From Propioniciclava soli (GTDB taxonomy: Bacteria > Actinomycetota > Actinomycetes > Propionibacteriales > Propionibacteriaceae), in NCBI RefSeq assembly GCF_014858005.1, contig NZ_JACYOT010000007.1:177890-241889 (forward strand): 64,000 bases of DNA, read 5' to 3'. Below, in pieces: positions 43,325 to 51,499 of this stretch. Below the pieces are notes generated by a model. The model did not search any database and was not told the DNA's origin. It saw only the letters and a list, made by a program, of their open reading frames with translations. The translations under genes and the position numbers were made by a program. Position 1 is the stretch's first letter. Every line of letters starts with the position of its first letter.

Positions 43325-44293
43325 ATGCAGTACACCCAACTCGGCCGCACAGGGCTCAAGGTCTCCCGGCTCGTTCTCGGCACCATGAACTTCGGCCCGC
43401 ACACCGAGGAGTCCGACGCCCACGCCATCATGGACGCCGCGCTCGACGCGGGGATCACCTTCTTCGACACCGCCAACGTCTACGGCGGCGCGGAGCGCCG
43501 GGGCTGGACGGAGGAGATCATCGGCCGCTGGTTCGCCGCCTCGGGCCGACGCGACGAGATCGTGCTCGCCACCAAGGTGTACGGAGAGATGACCGCGCGA
43601 CCCAACGAGTCCAAGCTCTCGGCGTTCAACATCCGCCGCGCCGTCGACGCCTCGCTGAAGCGGCTGCAGACCGACCACATCGACCTCTACCAAATGCACC
43701 ACGTCGACCGGAACACGCCGTGGGACGAGATCTGGCAGGCCATGGACACCCTGGTCGCCCAGGGCAAGATCACCTACGTCGGCTCGTCGAACTTCGCGGG
43801 CTGGCACATCGCCGCCGCCTCCGAGGCGGCCCGCGCCCGGCACGGCCTCGGGTTGGTCAGCGAGCAGTCGCTGTACAACCTGACGGCCCGCACCATCGAG
43901 CTCGAGGTGCTCCCGGCGGCGCGCCACTACGGCCTGGGCGTCATCCCCTGGTCGCCGCTCGGTGGGGGCCTGCTCGGTGGCGTCCTCAAGAAGGCCGCCG
44001 AGGGCCGCCGCAGCGCCGAGCGGATGGCGAAGGAGGTGGAGGAGAAGCGTGAGCAGCTCCAGCGCTGGGAGGACTTCTGCGACGACCGTGGCCAGCAGCC
44101 CGGTGACGTGGCCCTCGCGTGGCTGCTCCACCAGGACGGGGTGACCGGCCCCATCGTCGGCCCGCGCACGATGGAGCAGCTCGAGGGCAACCTCCGTTCG
44201 CTCGACATCGAGCTGGACGACGACGCCCTGGCCGAGCTCGACGACATCTTCCCCGGGCCGGGTGGCGCCGCTCCGGAGGCCTACGCGTGGTGA
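43325..44293 (+). CDS. Aldo/keto reductase (YghZ/KCNAB-like)
   Basis: A 322-residue AKR. The tetrad is visible as Asp/Tyr in FFDTANVYGG, Lys in LATKVYGEM and His in YQMHHVD. GSSNFAGWHI and IVGPRTMEQLEGNL are typical. The group reduces aldehydes, glyceraldehyde 3-phosphate or sugars with NADPH. ATG 43325 follows GAGAGGA. Its stop overlaps the GTG of the ThuA-like gene, so the two are coupled. Confidence 0.9.
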   Translation: MQYTQLGRTGLKVSRLVLGTMNFGPHTEESDAHAIMDAALDAGITFFDTANVYGGAERRGWTEEIIGRWFAASGRRDEIVLATKVYGEMTARPNESKLSAFNIRRAVDASLKRLQTDHIDLYQMHHVDRNTPWDEIWQAMDTLVAQGKITYVGSSNFAGWHIAAASEAARARHGLGLVSEQSLYNLTARTIELEVLPAARHYGLGVIPWSPLGGGLLGGVLKKAAEGRRSAERMAKEVEEKREQLQRWEDFCDDRGQQPGDVALAWLLHQDGVTGPIVGPRTMEQLEGNLRSLDIELDDDALAELDDIFPGPGGAAPEAYAW

Positions 44294-44991
44294 CCGCCCG
44301 CCGGGCCGTCGTGGTCAGCGGCTCGGGCCGGTACGCCGACCCCTGGCACCCCTTCGGCAAGACCTCGGCGGCGCTCGCCGAGATCGCCCGCGAGCTGGGG
44401 TGGGAGGCCGAGGTCCGGCCGAGCGAGCCGGCGTCCCTGCTCGACCTCGGCGGTGTCGACGTCGTGGTGGTGAACTCCGGCGGCGGCGATCCGGACGCCC
44501 CACCCGCGCCCGACGCCGCGTGGGCGCAGGCCCATGCGGCGCTGGGCCGGTTCGTCTCCGCCGGCGGCGGGCTGCTGGGCGTCCACACCGCGGCCAACAC
44601 CTTTTCCGACTGGCCGGCGTGGCCGTCGGTGCTGGGCGGGCGCTGGGTGCGCGGGGAGTCGTGGCACCCGGAGCGGTCGCTCGCCACATTCGAGGCGGTT
44701 CCCGGCACGGCCAACCACCCCCTCCTGGCGGGCATCGACCCGCCGGTGGGGCTGCCCGCGCTGACGGACACCCCCTGCATCACCTGCTTCGACGAGCGCT
44801 ACAGCCGGCTGACGCTGGCGGCGGCGTCCGAACCGGTGCTGCGGCACGAGTTGGGGGAGGCGTACGAGACGTGCGCCTGGACGCTCGGCCGCGTGGTGTA
44901 CGACGGGCTCGGCCACGACGCCCGCTCCTATGAGTCCGCCGCGCGACGCCGGTTCGTCGCCAACGCGCTGCAGTTCGTCGCCGCCCGGTGA
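44290..44991 (+). CDS. ThuA-like glutamine-amidotransferase-fold protein
   Basis: A 233-residue ThuA-family protein, named from a sugar (trehalose) utilisation gene of rhizobia. GGGLLGVHTAANTFSDWP is the family's nucleophile-region block, without the amidotransferase Cys. The terminal GRVVYDGLGHDARSYE is also diagnostic. The biochemical role is unsettled. GTG 44290 overlaps the AKR stop (GTGA). Nearby GH65 phosphorylase and phosphoglucomutase genes favour a part in disaccharide metabolism. Confidence 0.85.
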   Translation: MTARRAVVVSGSGRYADPWHPFGKTSAALAEIARELGWEAEVRPSEPASLLDLGGVDVVVVNSGGGDPDAPPAPDAAWAQAHAALGRFVSAGGGLLGVHTAANTFSDWPAWPSVLGGRWVRGESWHPERSLATFEAVPGTANHPLLAGIDPPVGLPALTDTPCITCFDERYSRLTLAAASEPVLRHELGEAYETCAWTLGRVVYDGLGHDARSYESAARRRFVANALQFVAAR

Positions 44992-45037
44992 GGGTGCGTC
45001 GCCCGGCGGAGGGACAGGGGGCGGGCGTCACCCCCAT

Positions 45038-45043
45038 TAGGCT
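45038..45043 (+). promoter_or_regulatory. -10 box of the pgmB-GH65 operon (leaderless)
   Basis: TAGGCT is followed by 6 bases and then ATG 45050. Confidence 0.55.
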
Positions 45044-45049
45044 GGAGCC

Positions 45050-45772
45050 ATGGACTGGGAAGACTGGAACGCAGCCCTCTTCGATCTGGACGGGGTGCTG
45101 ACCCCGACCACCGATCTGCACCGGCGCGCGTGGGGCGAGATGTTCACCGCCTTCGGTGAGCGGCACGGCCTCGCGGAGCCGTACACCGAGGACGACTACT
45201 ACGCCCACGTCGACGGCAAGCCGCGCTTCGACGGGGTGCGGGCGTTTCTCGCCTCCCGGGGCGTCCGGCTGGCCGAGGGCGGCGTGGACGACGGGCCGGA
45301 GGCCCAGACCGTCCACGGCTTGGGCAACGCCAAGCAGGAACTCTTCAACGACCTGCTCACCTCCGGTGGCATGGATCCCTACCCCGGCACCCTCGACCTG
45401 CTCGACGACCTGGCGGCGCGCGGGGTCGCGCGGGCCGTCGTGTCGTCTTCGCGCAATGCCACGGCGGTGCTCGCCGCGGCGGGGCTCTCCGACCGGTTCG
45501 CGTTCGTCGTCGACGGCAACGTCGCGGCCGAGCGAGGCCTGCCCGGCAAGCCCGATCCGGCCACCTTCCTCGCCGCCGCCACGCAGCTGGACATCCCGGT
45601 CGCCCGGTGCGTCGTGCTGGAGGACGCCCTCGCCGGCGTCGCGGCGGGCCGTGCCGGCGGGTTCGGGCTCGTGATCGGCGTCGACCGCGGCGCCGGGGCG
45701 GACGCCCTGCGTGGCGCCGGGGCCGACATCACCGTCAGCGACCTCACGCAGTTGCTGGAGGATCGACGTTGA
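45050..45772 (+). CDS. pgmB: Beta-phosphoglucomutase-like HAD phosphatase
   Basis: A 240-residue HAD hydrolase with the nucleophile motif DLDGVLT (Asp12, Asp14), the Thr/Ser motif VVSSSRN, the Lys in GLPGKPDP and the acidic motif VLEDALAGV. This variant, longer than lactococcal beta-PGM, is the one found beside GH65 phosphorylases. It converts beta-glucose 1-phosphate to glucose 6-phosphate. The stop overlaps the TTG start of the GH65 gene, giving a complete phosphorolytic pathway in two coupled genes. Confidence 0.9.
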   Translation: MDWEDWNAALFDLDGVLTPTTDLHRRAWGEMFTAFGERHGLAEPYTEDDYYAHVDGKPRFDGVRAFLASRGVRLAEGGVDDGPEAQTVHGLGNAKQELFNDLLTSGGMDPYPGTLDLLDDLAARGVARAVVSSSRNATAVLAAAGLSDRFAFVVDGNVAAERGLPGKPDPATFLAAATQLDIPVARCVVLEDALAGVAAGRAGGFGLVIGVDRGAGADALRGAGADITVSDLTQLLEDRR

Positions 45773-48261
45773 CCCGTCACCCCGCCGGCCCCGACCCGCT
45801 CGACCGGCTCCGCTTCCCTGCCGACCCCTGGCGCCTCGTGGAGCGGGAGTACCGCTCCGACCACGATCACCTCGGCTGGTCCGAGACCGTGTTCGCCGTC
45901 GCGAACGGCTACCTCGGCATGCGCGGTACGCCCGTCGAGGGCCGGGACGCCCACACCCACGGCACGTTCGTCAACGGCTTCCACGAGACCTGGCCGATCC
46001 GTCACGCCGAGAACGCCTTCGGCTTCGCGCGCACCGGCCAGACGATCGTCAACGTGCCGGACTCGACCGTGATGAAGCTCTACGTCGACGACGAGCCGCT
46101 CGTGCTGTCGACCGCGGAGTTGGAGCAGTACGAGCGGGCGCTGGACTTCCGCGACGGCGTCCTGCGCCGCTCCATCGTCTGGCGGACGCCGGCCGGCAAG
46201 CGGGTCCAGATCACGGCCGAGCGCATGATCTCGATGACCGACCGTCACCTCGCGCTGATGGTGCTCGAGGTCACGCTGCTCGACGGCGACGCCCCGGTGG
46301 TGATCAGCTCCCAGGTGCTGAACCGGCAGGGTGGGCGCACGGAGATGGACCCCACCGGGCAGGGGGCCATGAGCGACCCGCGCCGCTCCAGTGGCAACGG
46401 CCGCGTGCTGCACAGCGAGAACCACTGGCACAGCGAGCGCCGGATGCTGCTGGGGTTCCGCACCAAGAACTCGCAGATGACGCTGTCCGTCGGGGCCGAC
46501 CACACGATCGACACCGACAACGAGTACGAGGCGCTCATGGCCACCGAGCCCGACGTGGGCAAGCGTGTCTACCGGGTGGACGCCAAGGCCGGCCAGACCA
46601 TCCGGGTCACCAAGGCCGTGGCCTATCACACGTCGCGCGTGGCCCCCGTCCGGGAGCTCTTCGACCGCTGCCGCCGGACGCTGGACCGCGTGCGTGAGCG
46701 ATCGGCGTCCGCCTACTTCGAGAGCCAGCGCGCCTGGTTCGACGAATTCTGGACCTACGCCGACATCGAGCTGCCCGGGCAGCCGGCTGAGCAGCAGGCC
46801 GTGCGGTGGAGCCTGTTCCAGCTCGCGCAGGCGGCCGCGCGCACCGACCAGTTGGGCATTGCGGCCAAGGGGCTCACCGGTGACGGGTACGAGGGGCACT
46901 CCTTCTGGGACACCGACATCTACGTCGTCCCGTTCCTCGCCTACACCCATCCGCGGCTGGCCCGCAACGCCCTGCGCTTCCGCATCGGCCTGCTCCCCGC
47001 GGCGCGACGCCGTGCGCGGGAGCTGAACCAGCGCGGGGCCCTCTTCCCGTGGCGGACGATCAACGGCGAGGAGGCGTCCGCCTACTACGCGGCCGGCACC
47101 GCGCAGTACCACATCGACGCCGACGTGGCGCACGCCCTCCTCACCTACGCCCGCGCCAGCGGTGATGTCGAATTCCTGCACGGAGACGGGGTCGAGGTGT
47201 TGGTCGAGACGGCCCGCATGTGGGCCGACCTCGGGTTCTGGCGTGAGAGCGACGAGGGGCGCTGGTTCCACATCCACGGCGTCACGGGCCCCGACGAGTA
47301 CACGACGGTCGTCGACAACAACCTGTTCACCAACGTCATGGCCCGGGCGAACCTGCGCGAGGCGGCGTCCGTCGTGCACCAGCTCGCCGAGGACGACCCG
47401 GACGCCCACGCCCGCCTGTGCGGGCGGCTGGGCCTCGGATCTCACGAGGTGGCGGAGTGGGAGGCGTGCGCCGAGCGCATGGTGATTCCCTTCGAGGCGC
47501 GTCAGGGGATCCACCCCCAGGACGAGCACTTCCTGAGCCGGGAGTTGTGGGACGTGCCCAACACCCCGGACGACAAGCTGCCGCTGCTGCTGCACTTCCA
47601 CCCGCTCGTCATCTACCGGTTCCAGGTGCTGAAGCAGGCCGACGTGGTGCTTGCGCTGTTCCTGCAGGGCGACCAATTCTCCGCAGCGGAGAAGAAGGCC
47701 GACTTCGACTACTACGACCCGATCACCACAGGCGACTCGTCGCTCTCGGCCGCCGTGCAGGCGATCATGGCGGCCGAGGTCGGGTACCCCGACCTCGCGC
47801 TGCGGTACTTCTGGTCGAGCCTGTACGTCGACCTGGCCGATCTGCACGCCAACGCCGTCGACGGCGTCCACATCGCCGCGGCGGGCGGCACCTGGGCCGC
47901 GTTGGTGCACGGCTTCGCCGGCATGCGCGACCACGGCGGACGCCTCACCTTCGACCCGCGTCTGCCGGGGGAGTGGGAGGGGCTGCGCTTCAGCCTGCGG
48001 CTCCGGGGGCAACGGCTCGGGGTCGACCTGGCGCCGGACGCCATCACCTTCGACGTGACCGGTGACGCGCCGGTTCCGCTCGCGGTGCGCGGGGTGGCCC
48101 ACGTCGTCGAGCCCGGGACGCCCCTGCGCGTGGCGTTGGCCGACCAGGGCCCCGTCCGCCGGGCACCGTCCGAGGTCGGCCCCGGCGTCCGCGCCGACGG
48201 GTCGACCATCGTGGCCAACGTGCCCACCGTGCCCGCCGACGAACCGGTCGTGCACGCCTGA
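45769..48261 (+). CDS. GH65 disaccharide phosphorylase (trehalose/maltose/kojibiose type)
   Basis: An 830-residue GH65 enzyme. The catalytic Glu is in HGVTGPDEYTTVVDNN (about Glu510). The N-terminal FAVANGYLGMRGTPVEG and the phosphate-region block HFHPLVIYRFQVLKQADVV are family landmarks. It splits an alpha-glucoside with phosphate into beta-glucose 1-phosphate and glucose, the substrate of the preceding mutase. Which disaccharide is used cannot be read. The start is a rare TTG at 45769, overlapping the mutase stop (TTGA), with GGAGG eight bases upstream. Confidence 0.9.
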   Translation: MTRHPAGPDPLDRLRFPADPWRLVEREYRSDHDHLGWSETVFAVANGYLGMRGTPVEGRDAHTHGTFVNGFHETWPIRHAENAFGFARTGQTIVNVPDSTVMKLYVDDEPLVLSTAELEQYERALDFRDGVLRRSIVWRTPAGKRVQITAERMISMTDRHLALMVLEVTLLDGDAPVVISSQVLNRQGGRTEMDPTGQGAMSDPRRSSGNGRVLHSENHWHSERRMLLGFRTKNSQMTLSVGADHTIDTDNEYEALMATEPDVGKRVYRVDAKAGQTIRVTKAVAYHTSRVAPVRELFDRCRRTLDRVRERSASAYFESQRAWFDEFWTYADIELPGQPAEQQAVRWSLFQLAQAAARTDQLGIAAKGLTGDGYEGHSFWDTDIYVVPFLAYTHPRLARNALRFRIGLLPAARRRARELNQRGALFPWRTINGEEASAYYAAGTAQYHIDADVAHALLTYARASGDVEFLHGDGVEVLVETARMWADLGFWRESDEGRWFHIHGVTGPDEYTTVVDNNLFTNVMARANLREAASVVHQLAEDDPDAHARLCGRLGLGSHEVAEWEACAERMVIPFEARQGIHPQDEHFLSRELWDVPNTPDDKLPLLLHFHPLVIYRFQVLKQADVVLALFLQGDQFSAAEKKADFDYYDPITTGDSSLSAAVQAIMAAEVGYPDLALRYFWSSLYVDLADLHANAVDGVHIAAAGGTWAALVHGFAGMRDHGGRLTFDPRLPGEWEGLRFSLRLRGQRLGVDLAPDAITFDVTGDAPVPLAVRGVAHVVEPGTPLRVALADQGPVRRAPSEVGPGVRADGSTIVANVPTVPADEPVVHA

Positions 48262-48282
48262 GCGCTGCGGGGGGCCCTCGCT

Positions 48283-48368
48283 GTCGGCAACCCATGCACA
48301 CGCATGGGTTGTCGACGGCACAGCGCAGATCTGCGTCGACAACCCGTGCACAAGCCCGGGTTGTCGAC
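48283..48368. repeat. Paired 34-bp palindromes, period 52 (pair E)
   Basis: Copies at 48283-48316 and 48335-48368 start 52 bases apart with an 18-base spacer containing AGATCTG. They share GTCG(A/G)CAACCC(A/G)TGCAC and a GTTGTCGAC end with the pair at 26441. Confidence 0.9.
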
Positions 48369-48428
48369 GCTGCGGCGCCCGGTCCGCCGTCGAGGTGCGA
48401 TCACCGAAGCGGCTCCACAGCAACTGGA

Positions 48429-48446
48429 ACGTTGTCGACAACGTTT
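48429..48446. repeat. Perfect 18-bp palindrome AACGTTGTCGACAACGTT
   Basis: A self-complementary sequence whose core, GTTGTCGACAAC, is the two palindrome arms of the 34-bp repeats joined without a loop. Confidence 0.8.
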
Positions 48447-48639
48447 GACAGCAATCGCTGCGACGGCCGACTTTGTTGCCTGGGTGAACACTCGCACGTC
48501 GACGCACCACTCCCGTGCCGTCACGAGAGAAAGCCGAAGTTCGCCGTAGAACTACATGCTGGGTTTGCTCGAGACTCGCAGCCCTGGCCACAGGGTTCCG
48601 CGTCGATGACACAAGCGGATTCGTCCGGTGCCATGGCGC

Positions 48640-48725
48640 GTCGACAACCCAGGCACATGTGGCCCTTGTCGTCGCCCAGGGGTGTGAACGTGTCGAGTAC
48701 CCATGCACATGTCGGACTTGTCGAC
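48640..48725. repeat. Paired 34-bp palindromes, period 52 (pair F, diverged)
   Basis: Copies at 48640-48673 and 48692-48725 again start exactly 52 bases apart. Sequence has drifted (GTCGACAACCCAGGCAC and GTCGAGTACCCATGCAC), but length and spacing are kept. Confidence 0.8.
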
Positions 48726-48761
48726 GCCGGCGGGCGCTGGGTGCCCGTCCGGAGCTGGCCG

Positions 48762-48935
48762 CCTCCCTACCGCATCTGGCGCCACCCCATCCCAGCCCGA
48801 CGACCCTGCCGGTGCAACGCTGGGGTCGTCGGTTCCGGACAGGGAGGTGACCGGTCCGGCAGGGAGGTGACCGGTCCGGCAGGGAGGTGGCCACTCCGGC
48901 AGGGAGGCAACCACTCCGGCAGGGAGGCAGAGATC
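48762..48935. repeat. Composite intergenic repeat, copy C
   Basis: The 22-bp centre at 48804-48825 (CCCTGCCGGTGCAACGCTGG...) aligns with those of copies A and B. A perfect 10-bp stem surrounds it (48797-48806 with 48823-48832). To the right, AGGGAGG recurs at 48841, 48861, 48881, 48901 and 48921, an exact 20-bp period. The CACGTGGCG part of A and B is absent. Confidence 0.8.
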
Positions 48936-49056
48936 GCCGGCGGGGGTGGGGCGTCGCGGCTCTTGCCAGGTCAGCTTTGGGCGATGGCTGCAGCCCCACA
49001 ACGCACCACGCCCCGGCCGAACCGAAGTTCGACCGGGGCGGGCCCTTTGGGAGGGC

Positions 49057-50532
49057 TCAGTATGCGCCGCTGGAGCCAAGGACGGCCTTGGCGGTGCGGG
49101 CCATGATGGTCACGTCCTGCATGAAGCACCAGTTGTCGACGTAGTAGAGGTCGAGGCGCACCGTCTCCTCCCACGACAGGTTGGAGCGGCCGGAGACCTG
49201 CCACAGGCCGGTCAGCCCGGGCCGCACGTCGAGGCGGCGGCTCGTGTCCTGGTCGTAGCGGGCCACCTCGGTGGGCAGCGCGGGGCGGGGGCCTACGAGG
49301 CTCATGTCGCCGCGCAGGACGTTCCAGAACTGCGGCACCTCGTCGATGGAGAAGCGGCGGATGAACGAGCCCACCTTGGTGATGCGGGGATCCTTGGCCA
49401 TCTTGAACAGGACGCCCGCGCCCTGGTTCTGCTTCATGAGCTCAGCCTTGCGCGCTTCGGCGTCCACGACCATCGAGCGGATCTTGAGGCAGTTGAACAG
49501 CTCGCCGTTGCGTCCCACGCGCACCTGGCTGAAGAGCACTGGGCCCCCGTCTTCGATCTTGACCGCCAGGGCGACCAGCGCCAGGATCGGCGACGCAAGC
49601 AGCAGGAACAGGGCGGAACCGACCACGTCGAAGAGGCGCTTGACCCACCGGCCGGCCTGCTGGGCCTGCGGGCGGTCGATCATGACCAGCGGCAGCCCGG
49701 CGATCGGACGCGGCGTGATGCGCTCGGCGCTGATGTCGGTCATGGCCGGGACGACCATCATCTCGACATCCATCTGCTCGAGCTGCCACGCGGTGCGCCG
49801 GAAGCTGTTGCTGCCCTCGGGGAAGGCGCCCTCGGTGAACACGACGCCGTACATGTCGGTGCCGCGCACGATGTTGGCCACATCGTCGACGCGGCCCAGG
49901 ACGGGCAGGCCGGCCGGGGTCTCGTCGACCGCGTCCGCCGTCAGCGCGCCCACGACGCGGTAGCCGAGCCAGCGCTCGCGGCGCAGGACGTTGGCGATCT
50001 CGTCCACGGACGTCGGCGAGCCGGCCACGATGATCGGCGACTGCAGCATGCCGCGGCGTCGCACGTTGTTCATCACCTGCCGGCGCAGGAAACGTCCGAG
50101 CAACAGCAGGGGAACGCCCACGATGAACAGCAGCAGGAAGAAACCGCGCGCGAAATCATTCTGCGTGAGGTAGCAGAAGGTGCCGATCACACCGAAGAGC
50201 AGCGCGCTGGCGCTGATGACGCGGCGGTACTCATCGGTGCCCGACTGCAGCAGCTGCAGGCCGTAGGAGCCCATGACCCACAGGGCGACGAGCCAACCGG
50301 CGGCGATGCTGGCGTAGTGCCAACCGGTGACCTCGCCGCTCACGGTGTGGATGTACAGGTCCATCCCGAAACGGCCGACAGCGGCCAGCGTCACGGAGAT
50401 GGCGATGATGATGAGATCGATGGCTGCGAGCGCGGACTTGCGAAGTGCCTTGCTCGGCCACAGCAGGCGGGCGTCGAGCTGCCGCAGCCAGCGTGACTGG
50501 GCCGACCTTCCCCGAACTGATGCGGTCGTCAT
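49057..50532 (-). CDS. Polyprenyl-phosphate sugar-1-phosphate transferase (exopolysaccharide initiation)
   Basis: A 491-residue PGT of the WbaP/CpsE type. The N-terminus has four to five membrane segments, a central cytoplasmic CoA-binding-like domain (SPIIVAGSPTSVDEIANVL, 19 residues) comes next, and the C-terminal catalytic part follows: KRLFDVVGSALFLLLASPI, GPVLFSQVRVGRNGELF, RRFSIDEVPQFWNVLRGDMS and LVGPRPALP. It loads the first sugar phosphate onto undecaprenyl phosphate. It diverges from the glycosyltransferase cluster that begins at 51500. ATG 50532 is chosen because the upstream extension is not protein-like. Confidence 0.93.
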   Translation of the reverse strand: MTTASVRGRSAQSRWLRQLDARLLWPSKALRKSALAAIDLIIIAISVTLAAVGRFGMDLYIHTVSGEVTGWHYASIAAGWLVALWVMGSYGLQLLQSGTDEYRRVISASALLFGVIGTFCYLTQNDFARGFFLLLFIVGVPLLLLGRFLRRQVMNNVRRRGMLQSPIIVAGSPTSVDEIANVLRRERWLGYRVVGALTADAVDETPAGLPVLGRVDDVANIVRGTDMYGVVFTEGAFPEGSNSFRRTAWQLEQMDVEMMVVPAMTDISAERITPRPIAGLPLVMIDRPQAQQAGRWVKRLFDVVGSALFLLLASPILALVALAVKIEDGGPVLFSQVRVGRNGELFNCLKIRSMVVDAEARKAELMKQNQGAGVLFKMAKDPRITKVGSFIRRFSIDEVPQFWNVLRGDMSLVGPRPALPTEVARYDQDTSRRLDVRPGLTGLWQVSGRSNLSWEETVRLDLYYVDNWCFMQDVTIMARTAKAVLGSSGAY

Positions 50533-50845
50533 GAAATTGGATTCCCCCCCAAAGTTGAGAACTGCCCCCCAGCAACTCTCCGCGAGCGATTGTTTCACGC
50601 ACCCACTGGGGGAGCAAACTGTTTCCACCAGTTGGGCAGGGCGCGGCAACACGTGGCAACCGGGCCTGGATCTGTGGGACGGCGCCCGTCGGATTGACGG
50701 ACGGTCCCGTCCGACAGCCAGCTTGGCTCGTCCCGCGCCACGGCGGAAGACCTCAGGCGGGTGACCGACGTCGCCGCCCGCTGAATCCCCCTGCGAGGCA
50801 CGCCGCGCGTGCGAGAAGTGATGAATGTGAAGGAGCCCTCCCCGT
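50533..50845. other. Upstream region of the sugar-transferase gene
   Basis: This contains the presumed promoter of the minus-strand transferase gene. On the plus strand a short frame ending at about 50784 (AEDLRRVTDVAAR) could be the tail of a lost gene, but it is too short to assign. Nothing else is seen. Confidence 0.4.
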
Positions 50846-51079
50846 AAGCACATCGGCCTGATCGGCACCCGCGGCGTCCCGGCCCGGTACGGCGGTTTCG
50901 AGACGGCGATCGAGGAGGTTGGCTCACGCTTGGCGGACTCCGGGCACCGGGTGACCGTGTTCCGCCGTCACGGCGACCCCGCCCAACGCGAGCGCAAGGG
51001 CATGGAGCCCGCGTGTCGGGCCGGATGGGGATCGACGCCTCCGATGCGCCGGCGGTGGGGGCGGCCGCAAAGACATTGA
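50846..51079 (+). pseudogene. Glycosyltransferase (DUF1972 type) N-terminal remnant
   Basis: From 50849 the frame reads HIGLIGTRGVPARYGGF, then ETAIEEVGSRLADSGHRVTVF, and loses similarity at about 51010. It is paralogous to the intact gene at 51952, with most differences at third codon positions. Where that gene has ATG this copy has AAG (50846-50848), although an AAGGAG sits ten bases upstream. The frame closes at 51077. A start-codon loss plus loss of the C-terminal ~85% makes it a dead fragment. Confidence 0.85.
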
Positions 51080-51203
51080 ATTGCTGGCCTGGGGGTGCCG
51101 GGGCGTGGCCAGCGGGCACCCCCCGGCCGAATTGCTCGACGTGGCCGACGCCGTGACAGGGACCGCGGCCGAGGCCGGCCTGGGGACCGAGCTGGGCCGC
51201 TGA
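51069..51203 (+). pseudogene. C-terminal remnant of a Cof-type HAD phosphatase
   Basis: The frame ending at 51203 reads KDIELLAWGCRGVASGHPPA, then ELLDVADAVTGTAAEAGLGT. It resembles the tail of Cof/sucrose-phosphate-phosphatase-like HAD enzymes (NDIEMLxWAGxGVAMGxAPxEV then ADxVT). No start or catalytic N-terminus precedes it. With the neighbouring glycosyltransferase fragment it marks a rearranged, decaying segment. Confidence 0.6.
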
Positions 51204-51499
51204 TCCTGGCCGGTTGGGCAACAAGGTTGCCAGAAGGTGTCCATCAGGTGTCGCCCGCGTGGGTGACTTGACGACAACCCTCCTCCGAAAGGGGGGTATG
51301 CCACCCCCTCTTGCGGCCAGATCTGATTGACGCAGATAGCTTCCGCGAGGGAGACTTCCCCCTGAGCGTCTCCATGATGGAGTTGCCACCGAGGGAAACG
51401 ACAGAGGGACGCTTGCGCTTCGTCCTGACCACAACACCTGGCCCGGTACCTCCTCGGTTCGCCAGCCCCGAGGGTTGGCGCGCTTGATGAAAGGGAGTT
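51204..51499. other. Leader region of the glycan cluster
   Basis: This holds a short G/C hairpin (GGGGGGTATGCCACCCCC, about 51293-51310) and the 5' region of the cytidylyltransferase gene with AAAGGGAG before GTG 51500. A -35-like TTGACG occurs near 51330. No gene is seen. Confidence 0.4.

Larger units (their letters stand above)
48262..49056. other. 795-base gene-free region packed with repeats
   Basis: The region lies between the convergent GH65 and sugar-transferase genes. It holds four 34-bp palindromes, one 18-bp perfect palindrome and one composite 20-bp-period element, each listed separately. Between 48450 and 48640 I see nothing else recognisable. No gene is supported. Confidence 0.75.

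Noticed and set aside
48429..48446. LexA-type SOS box
   Set aside because: The palindrome AACGTTGTCGACAACGTT lacks the CGAAC-N-GTTCG pattern and lies in a gene-free convergent gap.
48640..48673. lox- or dif-type recombination site
   Set aside because: The 34-bp length recalls loxP, but arms and core do not match dif or lox consensus and no recombinase gene is near. It was kept as a repeat of unknown role.
50846..51203. An intact short glycosyltransferase gene
   Set aside because: There is no start codon at the homologous position, and similarity ends after about 55 codons.
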